Assembly (NCBI GenBank): GCA_009785525.1
Contig: WQWC01000007.1
Span: forward strand, 1-61,579
DNA: 61,579 nt
Origin: Oscillospiraceae bacterium
Lineage (GTDB): Bacteria > Bacillota > Clostridia > Oscillospirales > Oscillospiraceae
Reading direction: 5' to 3'
The position numbers were made by a program, and so were the translations under genes. Every line of letters starts with the position of its first letter. Positions within the stretch are counted from its first letter, which is position 1. The notes under the pieces are model-generated. The model made no database searches. It worked only from the letters and a program-made list of their open reading frames with translations, and was not told the DNA's origin. This document shows positions 28,480 through 35,483 of this stretch, piece after piece.

Positions 28480-30143
28480 ATCAAAACCTCCCGCATGCGT
28501 GGCTGTGCGCTCGATATCGCAGCCAATCTTTCCCGCTCGCTAATCGGGCGCTTATTCGCTGAATCCCACGCGACGCATTTGCCGTCTATGATCCGCGTTT
28601 GCAGCGTGCCTTTGAACTTGTCGTTCTTGACAATATGCGGCGCGTCCAATATCCCGCGCCTGATGCAATCGGAAATGCACGTGGGGTCGCCCAGAGGATC
28701 GGCACTCACGCCGGAATACTCGTCAACAATAAAGTCCAGCAGATACCGCGCTTCACTTACAAGCTCCGTCCAGCGTTCGATAACAGCGGGGTCGAATGTG
28801 GCTTCCGCCATCCCGTGAAGTTCGGACCGGACAACGCCGCGCACTATCTTTGCGCTTTCAATCACAACTTCCGGCGTTGCGGCGTGGATTGCCTCGCTGT
28901 ATCCCACCACATGAATAATATGCGGCTTGATATTCATTGCCAGCGATGTGGAGGCGGCCAGCTGGCCTTTGGCGACATCACTATCGCCGGAGAGGAACGG
29001 CAAGCCCGCACGGGCCTGTCTGTATACGCGGAAATTCTGATCCGCCAGTGACTCCGTCAGCTCAATCTGCGCCAAAACTTTCGCCAAATCCATCGCGAAG
29101 CTCAGGCCGTTCGGTATGTTGAACATATACTGTGATATATAGTCGCCTGCGCCGTATTTCTTAGCATTGTGCGCGCTGATATACGACATAACGACAGAGA
29201 TCACATCATGCGCGTCACGCAATCCCCAGTGGTGCGGTTCGTTGAGTTCCACCGGGATTCCGAGTTTGCCGTGGTACGCGATAAGCTCCTGCGCTTCTTT
29301 AATTGACGCTTCAATAGGGCGCGTGCCCCTGCCGTCCAGCTCGTTATACCAGCACAGCGGCACGGCGCACCACGCGTTTTGAATCGTTTCGTTCAGGACT
29401 TCGGCAAAGCGCAGGACGTCAGCCGTTCCGCTGTAACAGCGTATCAGCGGGAAGTTGCCGCATTGGGCGACTTGTTTAATCAGCCGGAACCCTTCGGCGT
29501 CATATATCGGTACGCCGCCGGCCCCGTCAAGCTCCGGTCTGCGTAGCTCCGGCCGGAAGAAGAACTCCTGTGTGTTCTGATCTATTCCAAGGGAAATCAC
29601 ATCCAAAACGCGGGATTCCGCGATTTGTGCGACACCCTCCAGCGTTTCGTCATAAAACGGCAGACCGAAATGATGACGCAGCAGTGGATACGGGCTTTTC
29701 TGATTAATCCGCCCTATCAAATCCGTGGCGTAAAGTTCTGCCCCCGCCTTGTCGGGCAGACTGCCTGTACGCAGAAATGTGATACTGTCGTCAATGTCGT
29801 CAGTACCGTCGAAAATTACATCGAAGAAATTAAGCTCCCGCACTTTTTCAGCCACCGGACCGGTTCCGCCGAACAGCCAGACCGGTTTGTGACTCAGGTT
29901 TTTGCTTTTTTCAATCAGCTCCCGCACTATTGTGACACCGTTTTCCGGTGTCAGGCGATAGCCGAGGGTTACAATTGCGGGCTTCAAGGTTTCTATACTT
30001 TCAAGCACGGCATCTACACTGACGGCCGGGCCGAGAAACAGTGTGTCGAACCCCTCATCTTCCGCAAGGTTAAGAAAATGCACCGCACCCGCCACATGCA
30101 CGCAATTGACAAGCGACGCACCTATTACCAGTCTTTTGGACAC
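28476..30143 (-). CDS. B12-binding domain fused to glutamate-mutase-E-like TIM barrel
   Basis: A 555-aa candidate adenosylcobalamin-dependent mutase. Residues 1 to about 130 form a B12-binding Rossmann fold with NCVHVAG near the start: His16 matches the cobalt-ligating His of the DxHxxG motif, but the Asp before it is Cys14. The rest resembles the glutamate mutase E subunit (methylaspartate mutase), with CWYNELDGRGTRPIEASI, NEPHHWGLRDAHDVI, GDYISQYMFN and HIIHVVGYSEAIHAATPE. In known glutamate mutase these two parts are separate proteins. The first GTG (30152) overlaps the ribosome site, so GTG 30143 with AAAGGAGT 7 bp upstream is the better start. No cobalamin riboswitch was seen upstream. 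Coupled to an opine-dehydrogenase-like gene; substrate unknown. Confidence 0.75.
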   Translation of the reverse strand: MSKRLVIGASLVNCVHVAGAVHFLNLAEDEGFDTLFLGPAVSVDAVLESIETLKPAIVTLGYRLTPENGVTIVRELIEKSKNLSHKPVWLFGGTGPVAEKVRELNFFDVIFDGTDDIDDSITFLRTGSLPDKAGAELYATDLIGRINQKSPYPLLRHHFGLPFYDETLEGVAQIAESRVLDVISLGIDQNTQEFFFRPELRRPELDGAGGVPIYDAEGFRLIKQVAQCGNFPLIRCYSGTADVLRFAEVLNETIQNAWCAVPLCWYNELDGRGTRPIEASIKEAQELIAYHGKLGIPVELNEPHHWGLRDAHDVISVVMSYISAHNAKKYGAGDYISQYMFNIPNGLSFAMDLAKVLAQIELTESLADQNFRVYRQARAGLPFLSGDSDVAKGQLAASTSLAMNIKPHIIHVVGYSEAIHAATPEVVIESAKIVRGVVRSELHGMAEATFDPAVIERWTELVSEARYLLDFIVDEYSGVSADPLGDPTCISDCIRRGILDAPHIVKNDKFKGTLQTRIIDGKCVAWDSANKRPISERERLAAISSAQPRMREVLI

Positions 30144-30557
30144 ACCAATCACTCCTTTAATAATTTTAAACTATAATTCTACTATGCAAATGTTATGAAC
30201 TTGTGAAGCTTTTATTATTTTTTGATTACATTAGGTTACATATGCACCCTCTTTGTGAAATGAGGATGGCAAAAAGCGGGAGGGGCATCCCCCTGCCCCC
30301 TTCGTGCGCGAAGGGGGCTTGAGACGAAGGACGAAGGACGAAGGACGGGGGATGACCACCCCGGCGGCTACGTCGCCGTTACCTGAACCCCATGGACGGC
30401 CAATGGCCGCCCCTACGTCCCAAACTCCCGTCCTAAGCCCCCTTTGCGCACGAAGGGGGAAAGGGGATGTCCCCGCACATCATTCAACGGATTCACAAAA
30501 GCGGGCGCACGTGTTAACCATGCACCCGCTTTCTATTGTCGATGTCCTCGGCAGATT
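30144..30557. repeat. Gap with palindromic repeats upstream of the B12-mutase gene
   Basis: An AT-rich leader (30153-30240) is followed by two CCCCCTTCGTGCGCGAAGGGGG-type palindromes (about 30296-30319 and 30437-30459), several tandem ACGAAGG units (30323-30345) and a GGACGGCCAATGGCCGCCCCTAC half repeat (about 30393-30415). An inverted AAGCGGGCGCA/TGCACCCGCTT pair at 30499-30531 may be a terminator. No gene is seen. Confidence 0.6.
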
Positions 30558-30743
30558 TTACGAATTCGAAGACTCCTCTTTCTCATCAAGGCAGGACTCA
30601 ATCATTGATATGACGACATTGTTGAATGATGTGCTGTTGTTTTTTGCAATTTCGTTAATCTTCTCCACTAGGTCGTCAGATATATACAATGTCTTATAAG
30701 AAGACTTTACTTTTTGCTTAGTGTTTTTCAGCGTCCAGTCCAC
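30558..30743 (-). CDS. Small ribbon-helix-helix (CopG/Arc-like) protein
   Basis: A 61-aa protein with a strand KTLYISDDLVEKI, a helix, and a second helix STSFNNVVISMIESCL, the pattern of RHH DNA-binding or antitoxin-type proteins, ending in an acidic tail. TTG 30761 is possible, but GTG 30743 has AGGTGG 7 bp upstream and begins just after the XRE gene ends. The two form an operon. No toxin partner is recognised next to it. Confidence 0.6.
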   Translation of the reverse strand: MDWTLKNTKQKVKSSYKTLYISDDLVEKINEIAKNNSTSFNNVVISMIESCLDEKEESSNS

Positions 30744-30757
30744 AAGCACACCACCTG

Positions 30758-30985
30758 TCAATCTCTGAATTCAAGAAATTTATGAACCGGGACATCTAGA
30801 ACGTCCGATAGCCGGAACAAAACGTCAATCGAAGCGCCTGATTCCGCACGCTCAATAGCGCTCATATGAGTTCTGTCAATATCTAAAAGTTCAGATAACA
30901 CCATCTGAGTGTATCCTCTTTCTTTTCTATAATAGGCTATGTTGAGTCCTAGCTTTCTGTACTCTTTAATATATTTGATGTCCAT
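30758..30985 (-). CDS. XRE-family helix-turn-helix repressor
   Basis: A 75-aa single-domain DNA-binding protein: LGLNIAYYRKERGYTQMVLSELL, then DRTHMSAIERAESGASIDVLFRLSDVL, the classic Cro/CI HTH. ATG 30985 is preceded by GGGGTGAG at good spacing; GTG 30994 lies within that site. A perfect palindrome overlaps its own -10 box, so it is probably autorepressed. It diverges from a 54-aa gene. Confidence 0.85.
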   Translation of the reverse strand: MDIKYIKEYRKLGLNIAYYRKERGYTQMVLSELLDIDRTHMSAIERAESGASIDVLFRLSDVLDVPVHKFLEFRD

Positions 30986-30999
30986 ACTACTCACCCCGT

Positions 31000-31024
31000 A
31001 CTGTAAATTATAGAAATTTACAGT
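31000..31024. promoter_or_regulatory. Palindromic operator ACTGTAAATT-5-AATTTACAGT
   Basis: A perfect inverted repeat with 10-bp arms (31000-31009 / 31015-31024) covers the -10 element of the XRE gene. TTTACAG half-sites recur in the divergent promoter at 31061. The likely binder is the adjacent XRE protein. Confidence 0.7.
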
Positions 31025-31035
31025 GCAATCATAAA
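31007..31035 (-). promoter_or_regulatory. Predicted promoter of the XRE-RHH operon
   Basis: TATAAT (31012-31007) with TTTATG (31035-31030), 17-bp spacer. The -10 is inside the palindromic operator. Confidence 0.55.
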
Positions 31036-31047
31036 CGGGTTTAAATC

Positions 31048-31089
31048 CATATAATTCTGGTTTACAGCCGGAATTATATGATATACAAT
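31048..31089 (+). promoter_or_regulatory. Divergent promoter with second palindrome
   Basis: TTTACA (31061-31066) and TACAAT (31084-31089), 17 bp apart, drive the 54-aa gene. The -35 lies between the arms of a 10-bp inverted repeat (31048-31057 / 31071-31080), a likely second operator. Confidence 0.6.
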
Positions 31090-31107
31090 AGACACGAGGT
31101 GATATTC

Positions 31108-31272
31108 ATGGAATACAAAAACGCTTATTTTTATTTGTTCAATGCAATCACACAGGCAACAAACGAACTCGAAAAGTCTTCTGTTGTTTCAGAAGATAGG
31201 GCTGCTGCCATAAATATCTTGAAAACAGCGCAGCAGGTGATGGAGGAAATGTATATCTCCGCCGATTCGTAA
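31108..31272 (+). CDS. Small helical protein of unknown function (54 aa)
   Basis: ATG 31108 has GAGGTGAT at proper spacing; the upstream in-frame start at 31078 lies inside the promoter. The sequence starts EYKNAYFYLFNAITQATNEL and ends in a charged helix with ILKTAQQVMEEMYI. It resembles short conserved proteins of Clostridial phages and mobile elements, but I cannot name a function. It is divergent from the XRE repressor and probably controlled by it. Confidence 0.65.
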   Translation: MEYKNAYFYLFNAITQATNELEKSSVVSEDRAAAINILKTAQQVMEEMYISADS

Positions 31273-31274
31273 AA

Positions 31275-31547
31275 TTACCGCGCCAGCCATTGTAGCAGCA
31301 GGATCAGTGCAACGCCGGATACGCCGAGTATTCCGACGATGGCGGCGTTAATCCAATTTACGGCGATAGCGACACCAATGAGAGAACCCGCCGCATTAAT
31401 CAACAGCAGTGCAACGAATCCCAGCGCTGTGTTTAGCAGAAGCTTGAAGATGATCTTTATCGGGAACTTGATTATGGCAAGCCCCAGCAGGATAAGTATA
31501 ACTATAATAACCGGACTGCCGATGTCGCCAATTGCGGGCATGTACAT
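31275..31547 (-). CDS. bofA: Pro-sigma-K processing inhibitor BofA family protein
   Basis: A 90-aa membrane protein with three hydrophobic segments. The C-terminal half, NAAGSLIGVAIAVNWINAAI then GILGVSGV, matches the BofA signature. In Bacillus BofA sits in the outer forespore membrane and holds back the SpoIVFB protease until sigma-K is needed. ATG at codon 3 (31541) has better spacing from the G-rich ribosome site and may be the true start. Its stop lies 2 bp from that of the convergent 54-aa gene. Confidence 0.85.
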   Translation of the reverse strand: MYMPAIGDIGSPVIIVILILLGLAIIKFPIKIIFKLLLNTALGFVALLLINAAGSLIGVAIAVNWINAAIVGILGVSGVALILLLQWLAR

Positions 31548-31642
31548 CCCCCCCTTTGTGCAAGTATATTCTGCCTGTCCATAGTATTATATCAGAAAAC
31601 GCGAAAAACTTTCAAGGACATTCCCTTTCATGCGTTCGTCAT

Positions 31643-31706
31643 GCAGGGGCGGATGGCAATCCGCCCGTTTTGCATTCTGTAGGGGATGATTGCCATCGTC
31701 CCCTAC
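31643..31706. repeat. Intergenic palindromic repeat, copy 4
   Basis: Full copy of the GCAGGGGCGGATGGCAATCC ... GATTGCCATCGTCCCCTAC family with both inner hairpins, in the bofA-xpaC gap. Confidence 0.8.
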
Positions 31707-31723
31707 ATGGCAAATGCCCCCTC

Positions 31724-31752
31724 TTTACATCCACCTAGAACTCTGCTATAAT
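31724..31752 (+). promoter_or_regulatory. Predicted sigma-A promoter of the xpaC-like gene
   Basis: TTTACA (31724-31729) and a perfect TATAAT (31747-31752), 17-bp spacer: 11 of 12 consensus bases, 44 bp before the ATG. Confidence 0.75.
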
Positions 31753-31796
31753 AGCTTATGTAAGCCATCAACCCAACTGATAACAGGGTATTTATT

Positions 31797-32867
31797 ATGA
31801 ATCAAAACAGAAACAATTCACCAAATCATGACTCCACCGGCGAGACTATATCCTGGGTTATTATCATCGTTTTGCTGATTGCCGCCTGGCCTATAGGCCT
31901 TGCACTGCTGCTTTGGAGAGGACTTCGGGGCAAAAAGCCCATTGATTTCCCCAATAGAGCGGATTGGGAGGGGACAGCCGCAGATGCCCCGGAATTCCGT
32001 TCGCCGCTGGAGAAGAAAAGCGGCAAGTTTGCGTCTGCCGTGCTTCTGCTTGTCTCTATCGTGCTGTTTATCGCCGGGGCAAGTTTTTTCATTGCGGCGA
32101 TTGAAAGTCTGCGTATTTCGTTCAGATACGTATTGTCCGACCTTTTGCTCAGCGCGTTTTTTATCGTTGGCGGAATCGTCACGTTTTTTTCACGCAGGGT
32201 CGTCACCGGGCGGATTGTGCGGTATAAAAAGCATTACGCTGCCTCAAAAGGCCGTGGCATTGTGCTGATATCCGACCTTGCGCGGACGGCGGGGGTGTCC
32301 GAAAAAGCCGCCGCACGTGACCTTACTGTTATGATAACCGCCGGGTATTTCCCCCGGCACGTGTATATTGATATCGAACTCAGCTGCCTGGTTCTGAACG
32401 CCGAAGAGGCGGAGGCTGCCAGAGACGTTATCAGAGCGGGATTTCGGCCGGAGGATGAAGTCAACGAAAACCAATACATGGCCATTCTCAACGAACTGCG
32501 TGAGTTGCACGGAGCGATTGCAGATTTTGCCATATCCGAAAAAGTCACCGAGATTGAAGATTTGGCGGCCAAAATTTTCCGCATTGTGGAGGAAGAGCCG
32601 TCAAAACTCCCGCAGATACGGCGGTTTATGAGCTATTATCTGCCGACCACGCTTAAACTCCTGCGTTCTTACGCCACGCTGGAGAAGCAGGGGATAAAGG
32701 GCGAGAATATCACCGCCGCGAAAGAGAATATCGGGCGGATTCTTGACACGCTTGTGCAAGGCTATGAAAAACAGCTGGATCAGCTATTTAAATCGGACAT
32801 GATAGACCTGGGCGCCGATATCAGCGTACTGGAGAATATGATGCAGCAAGACGGGTTAGCGAAGTAG
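31797..32867 (+). CDS. xpaC: XpaC-like membrane protein (5-bromo-4-chloroindolyl phosphate hydrolysis family)
   Basis: A 356-aa protein with three N-terminal transmembrane helices (about residues 18-40, 80-103 and 112-130) and a long helical cytosolic region. The middle has a winged-helix-like stretch LISDLARTAGVSEKAAARDL and the end the family motif RRFMSYYLPTTLKLLRSY. The family name comes from an E. coli cloning phenotype and the true role is unknown; relatives are often next to TelA/tellurite-resistance genes, which is not the case here. Confidence 0.75.
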   Translation: MNQNRNNSPNHDSTGETISWVIIIVLLIAAWPIGLALLLWRGLRGKKPIDFPNRADWEGTAADAPEFRSPLEKKSGKFASAVLLLVSIVLFIAGASFFIAAIESLRISFRYVLSDLLLSAFFIVGGIVTFFSRRVVTGRIVRYKKHYAASKGRGIVLISDLARTAGVSEKAAARDLTVMITAGYFPRHVYIDIELSCLVLNAEEAEAARDVIRAGFRPEDEVNENQYMAILNELRELHGAIADFAISEKVTEIEDLAAKIFRIVEEEPSKLPQIRRFMSYYLPTTLKLLRSYATLEKQGIKGENITAAKENIGRILDTLVQGYEKQLDQLFKSDMIDLGADISVLENMMQQDGLAK

Positions 32868-32895
32868 GGCGCACACTGTGCGCCCTCTGTTTTTT
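32866..32895 (+). terminator. Terminator of the xpaC-like gene
   Basis: A perfect 9-bp stem (32866-32874 / 32878-32886), overlapping the stop codon, is followed by CTGTTTTTT. Confidence 0.75.
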
Positions 32896-32944
32896 GAAGG
32901 CATCCCCCGTCCTCGGCGTCCCGTCGTACCCCCCGTCCACCCCT

Positions 32945-32990
32945 GCCCTCTTTAGTAAAGAGGGTGGCTCCGCAGAGCCGGGTGTTTTGT
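32945..32990. repeat. Intergenic repeat (CCCTCTTTAGTAAAGAGGG-GGCTCCGCAGAGCC), second copy
   Basis: Same two-hairpin element as at 22051, again ending in GGTGTTTTGT. A CCCCCTTCACGCATGAAGAGGGGG palindrome follows at about 33088-33111. Together they fill the gap between the convergent xpaC-like and spoVAC genes. Confidence 0.75.
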
Positions 32991-33120
32991 CCGCGGGACG
33001 CGGAGGACTGCAGCTTCAGCAGGGTCGGTGCGTGAATGCAAACACGGCGCGGCAACCTATAGCCAGTCCCTCGTCCTTCGTCTTACGCCCCCTTCACGCA
33101 TGAAGAGGGGGATGTCCAAC

Positions 33121-33558
33121 TCAAACCATAATCCGATATATAATCCCATAGATCACAGACGCCGCTACCCCAAATACAAGTACCGGCCCGGCTATGACGA
33201 ACATTTTCGCTGAAAGTCCGGTGACGACCCCTTCGCTTTTGAATTCCAGCGCCGGGGCGGCGACGGCATTGGCGAATCCGGTGATGGGAACCAGCGTTCC
33301 AGCCCCGGCGAATGTAGCGATTTTATTGTATATATGCGCCGCCGTCAAAACCACACCCAGAAAAATAAGCATAACGGATGTCCCGGCCGCCGAGTTCAAC
33401 TCATCCCAGCCGAGCCGCAGGAATCCGCTGTTGATCACCTGGCCGAAACAGCAGATGACTCCGCCTACTATAAACGCCTTAATCATATTCCCGCCAATCG
33501 GTGACGGCGGAGATTTCCTGTCCACGTATTTGCTGTATTCCTGTTTGGTCATTTTCAT
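33121..33558 (-). CDS. spoVAC: Stage V sporulation protein AC
   Basis: A spore inner-membrane channel subunit for dipicolinic acid; in Bacillus SpoVAC is mechanosensitive. The 145 aa have a polar N-terminus, four hydrophobic segments, and the hallmark FAGAGTLVPITGFANAVAAPALEFKSEG region near residues 83-110. The usual partners spoVAD and spoVAE are not adjacent, which is uncommon in Clostridia. GAGGTG precedes the ATG. Confidence 0.92.
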   Translation of the reverse strand: MKMTKQEYSKYVDRKSPPSPIGGNMIKAFIVGGVICCFGQVINSGFLRLGWDELNSAAGTSVMLIFLGVVLTAAHIYNKIATFAGAGTLVPITGFANAVAAPALEFKSEGVVTGLSAKMFVIAGPVLVFGVAASVIYGIIYRIMV

Positions 33559-33671
33559 TTTGATTGCACCTCATTTCGATGTTAGGTTTATGATTTCCGA
33601 GATGGGGACGGTTATACATGGGGATGGTTGCGTTTTCAGGCATCCGCGGACGCGCACAGCGCGCCCCTACG

Positions 33672-33775
33672 ACCACCCCGCCGCCTGCGGGCGGCACCCC
33701 TCCAAAGGAGGGGAATTTTGGCGCAGCATCTCCATTCCCCTCCCGTGGAGGGGTGCCGCGAAGCGGCGGGGTGGT
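33672..33775. repeat. Long imperfect inverted repeat (MITE-like), about 104 bp
   Basis: Arms 33672-33715 and 33735-33775 pair over about 40 bp, beginning ACCACCCCGCCGC and ending GCGGCGGGGTGGT. Each arm holds its own small hairpin. It sits between spoVAC and the SLH gene, upstream of the latter's promoter. It could be a non-autonomous mobile element or a bidirectional terminator. Confidence 0.75.
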
Positions 33776-33795
33776 TTCCTCTCCGTCCCTGAGAG

Positions 33796-33824
33796 TTGAA
33801 ATCCATTGCAACGTGTGCTATAAT
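33796..33824 (+). promoter_or_regulatory. Predicted sigma-A promoter of the SLH protein gene
   Basis: TTGAAA (33796-33801) and TATAAT (33819-33824) with a 17-bp spacer, 11 of 12 consensus bases, 39 bp before the TTG start. Confidence 0.75.
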
Positions 33825-33863
33825 ATTTTCGACAAATATCCAAAACAGGGAAGGATTGTTAAT

Positions 33864-34937
33864 TTGAAAAGAATATTTGCCGTGAGCATTGTGATTGCCG
33901 CGCTTGCGTCTATGCTTACTGTATCGGCCGGTCCCGGTACGGCTGATAATCCGCTTATCACACAGAGTTTCCTGCGCGGGGAGTTTTCGGACAATTTGCG
34001 GGAAAGCGCCCTTGATTCGATCAACAGATTAGGTGATGAGGCTTTAACGCAGCTGAACGAACTATACATACTCCACGGCGGCTTCAGCTTCGCGCCTAAG
34101 TTCACGCCGGTTACGCTGGCGCCGGGGGAGACGGTGCGGCTGACCATAGGCAGCAGTTTCACGCTGCTATCGGGAGAGGCGGTTATCACTGTCTTGAACG
34201 GAGAAGTCATCAATATCACCGCCGGTGCAGTGGTTGAATCCGGCGCGGCGCTGAGGCAGTTCCAGCGATACTTTGTGACGGAAGAATCTTCCGCGGTTAT
34301 CACAGCGCAGTCCACCGTGACAGGACATGTGGACGGATTCTACACCACCGACGGGGACACGCCCACGCCCCCTCGGCCTCCTGTTACCAACGCGCTGCCG
34401 TTTCGGGATGTGCGGACGGTGGATTGGTTCTTCGCCGCTGTTGAGTTCGTGTTTAACAACGGACTTTTCGCCGGAACTTCGGCCGACACATTTTCGCCCA
34501 ATTCGCCGATGACCCGCGGCATGTTCGTCACCGTTCTGCACAGGCTGGATGGTCTGCCGCAAGCAGGGGAGTCCAGTGATTTCGCCGACGTGCAAGACCC
34601 CGCTCGGTTCTATTACGACGCTGTCGTCTGGGCAGCCATGCACGGAATCGTCACCGGTGTCGGCGGCGGCAGATTTGCCCCGGACAACTCCATCACGCGT
34701 GAACAAATGGCGGCAATCCTGTACAGATACGCCGAATTCAAGAACCTTGATTTAACGGCAGACAGTCCGGCGTTTTATGAATTCGCGGATTACACCGCTG
34801 TTTCGCAATTTGCCGAACAGCCCATGCGCTGGGCGGTAACCCAAGGCGTAATGCAAGGTGCGGATGGTAGGCTGAACCCGCGGAACACCGCCACAAGGGC
34901 GCAGGTAGCGCAAATAATCTACAATTTCACGGGATAA
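33864..34937 (+). CDS. Secreted S-layer homology domain protein
   Basis: A 357-aa wall protein. The frame is open further upstream across the inverted repeat, but the true start is TTG 33864, which has GGAAGGA upstream and begins a signal peptide (KRIFAVSIVIAALASMLTVSAG). A domain of about 140 residues of unknown function with beta-rich character and LAPGETVRLTIGS follows. Three SLH domains finish the protein (from FRDVRTVDWFFAAVEF to the end). It would be anchored on the cell surface. Confidence 0.85.
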   Translation: MKRIFAVSIVIAALASMLTVSAGPGTADNPLITQSFLRGEFSDNLRESALDSINRLGDEALTQLNELYILHGGFSFAPKFTPVTLAPGETVRLTIGSSFTLLSGEAVITVLNGEVINITAGAVVESGAALRQFQRYFVTEESSAVITAQSTVTGHVDGFYTTDGDTPTPPRPPVTNALPFRDVRTVDWFFAAVEFVFNNGLFAGTSADTFSPNSPMTRGMFVTVLHRLDGLPQAGESSDFADVQDPARFYYDAVVWAAMHGIVTGVGGGRFAPDNSITREQMAAILYRYAEFKNLDLTADSPAFYEFADYTAVSQFAEQPMRWAVTQGVMQGADGRLNPRNTATRAQVAQIIYNFTG

Positions 34938-34972
34938 TTGCAGGGCGCGATGCTCTCGACGCGCCGGAACCC

Positions 34973-35029
34973 GCAGGGGACGATGGTAATCGTCTCGCAG
35001 AACACGGGTGGATCATCACCCGCCTCTAC
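34973..35029. repeat. Intergenic palindromic repeat, copy 5 (degenerate)
   Basis: GCAGGGGACGATGGTAATCGTC ... GGGTGGATCATCACCC is a decayed copy with compensating changes that keep both stems. A second short unit, GTAGGGACGGTCGTCCCTAC, is at about 35049-35068. Confidence 0.7.
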
Positions 35030-35180
35030 GATTCACAACCGCATCCCTGTAGGGACGGTCGTCCCTACACGCGCCCTGAACCCTAGTTATCAATTGTCAA
35101 TTACCGTCACCTTTTCCTCCTAAACGAATAGAATGAACTGAGCCCGATACAGGGACGAAAATTTTTAGGAGGATCCCACT

Positions 35181-35294
35181 ATGTGTAATAACGGCTTTTT
35201 TGGCGGCAACAGCTGTCTTTGGATTATCATAATCCTGGTTGTGCTGTTCTGTTGCTGCGGCGACGGATTCGGCGGCGGTTGCGATCGTTGCTAA
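35181..35294 (+). CDS. Small Cys/Gly-rich membrane peptide (YjcZ-like, spore-associated type)
   Basis: A 37-aa gene. AGGAGG lies 8 bp before ATG 35181. The peptide has a Gly/Asn-rich start, one hydrophobic helix (LWIIIILVVLF), a CCC triplet, and a Gly-rich tail ending in CDRC. Short proteins of this design are widespread in spore formers and several are sporulation-controlled. A strong terminator follows 20 bp downstream, so it is a compact stand-alone transcript. Confidence 0.7.
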   Translation: MCNNGFFGGNSCLWIIIILVVLFCCCGDGFGGGCDRC

Positions 35295-35314
35295 ACCGCT
35301 GACAAGTCCTCGCG

Positions 35315-35345
35315 AAAAAGACTCCGCTCCGGCGGAGTCTTTTTT
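35315..35345 (+). terminator. Terminator after the Cys-rich peptide gene
   Basis: A perfect 13-bp stem (35315-35327 / 35332-35344) with A-run on the left and T-run on the right; it can work in both directions. Confidence 0.85.
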
Positions 35346-35483
35346 ATGGGTTGGGGATGTTGATTGCAGGGGCGCACAGTGTGCGCCCGTGGAAATCGCC
35401 GCATTTGCAAAATGCATATGGGGGGATTAGGAACGGCGGGCGAACAATGTTCGCCCCTACAAGGCTGATGCAACAAAATTGCC

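Noticed and set aside
27883-28818. Plus-strand 311-codon frame opposite the opine dehydrogenase and mutase genes
   Set aside because: Antisense shadow; no motif and no ribosome site.
30144-30300. Cobalamin riboswitch upstream of the B12-mutase-like gene
   Set aside because: The leader is short and AT-rich; no B12-box-like sequence was seen.
33618-33863. Upstream extension of the SLH protein
   Set aside because: These 82 codons translate the inverted repeat and promoter; a signal peptide begins at TTG 33864.
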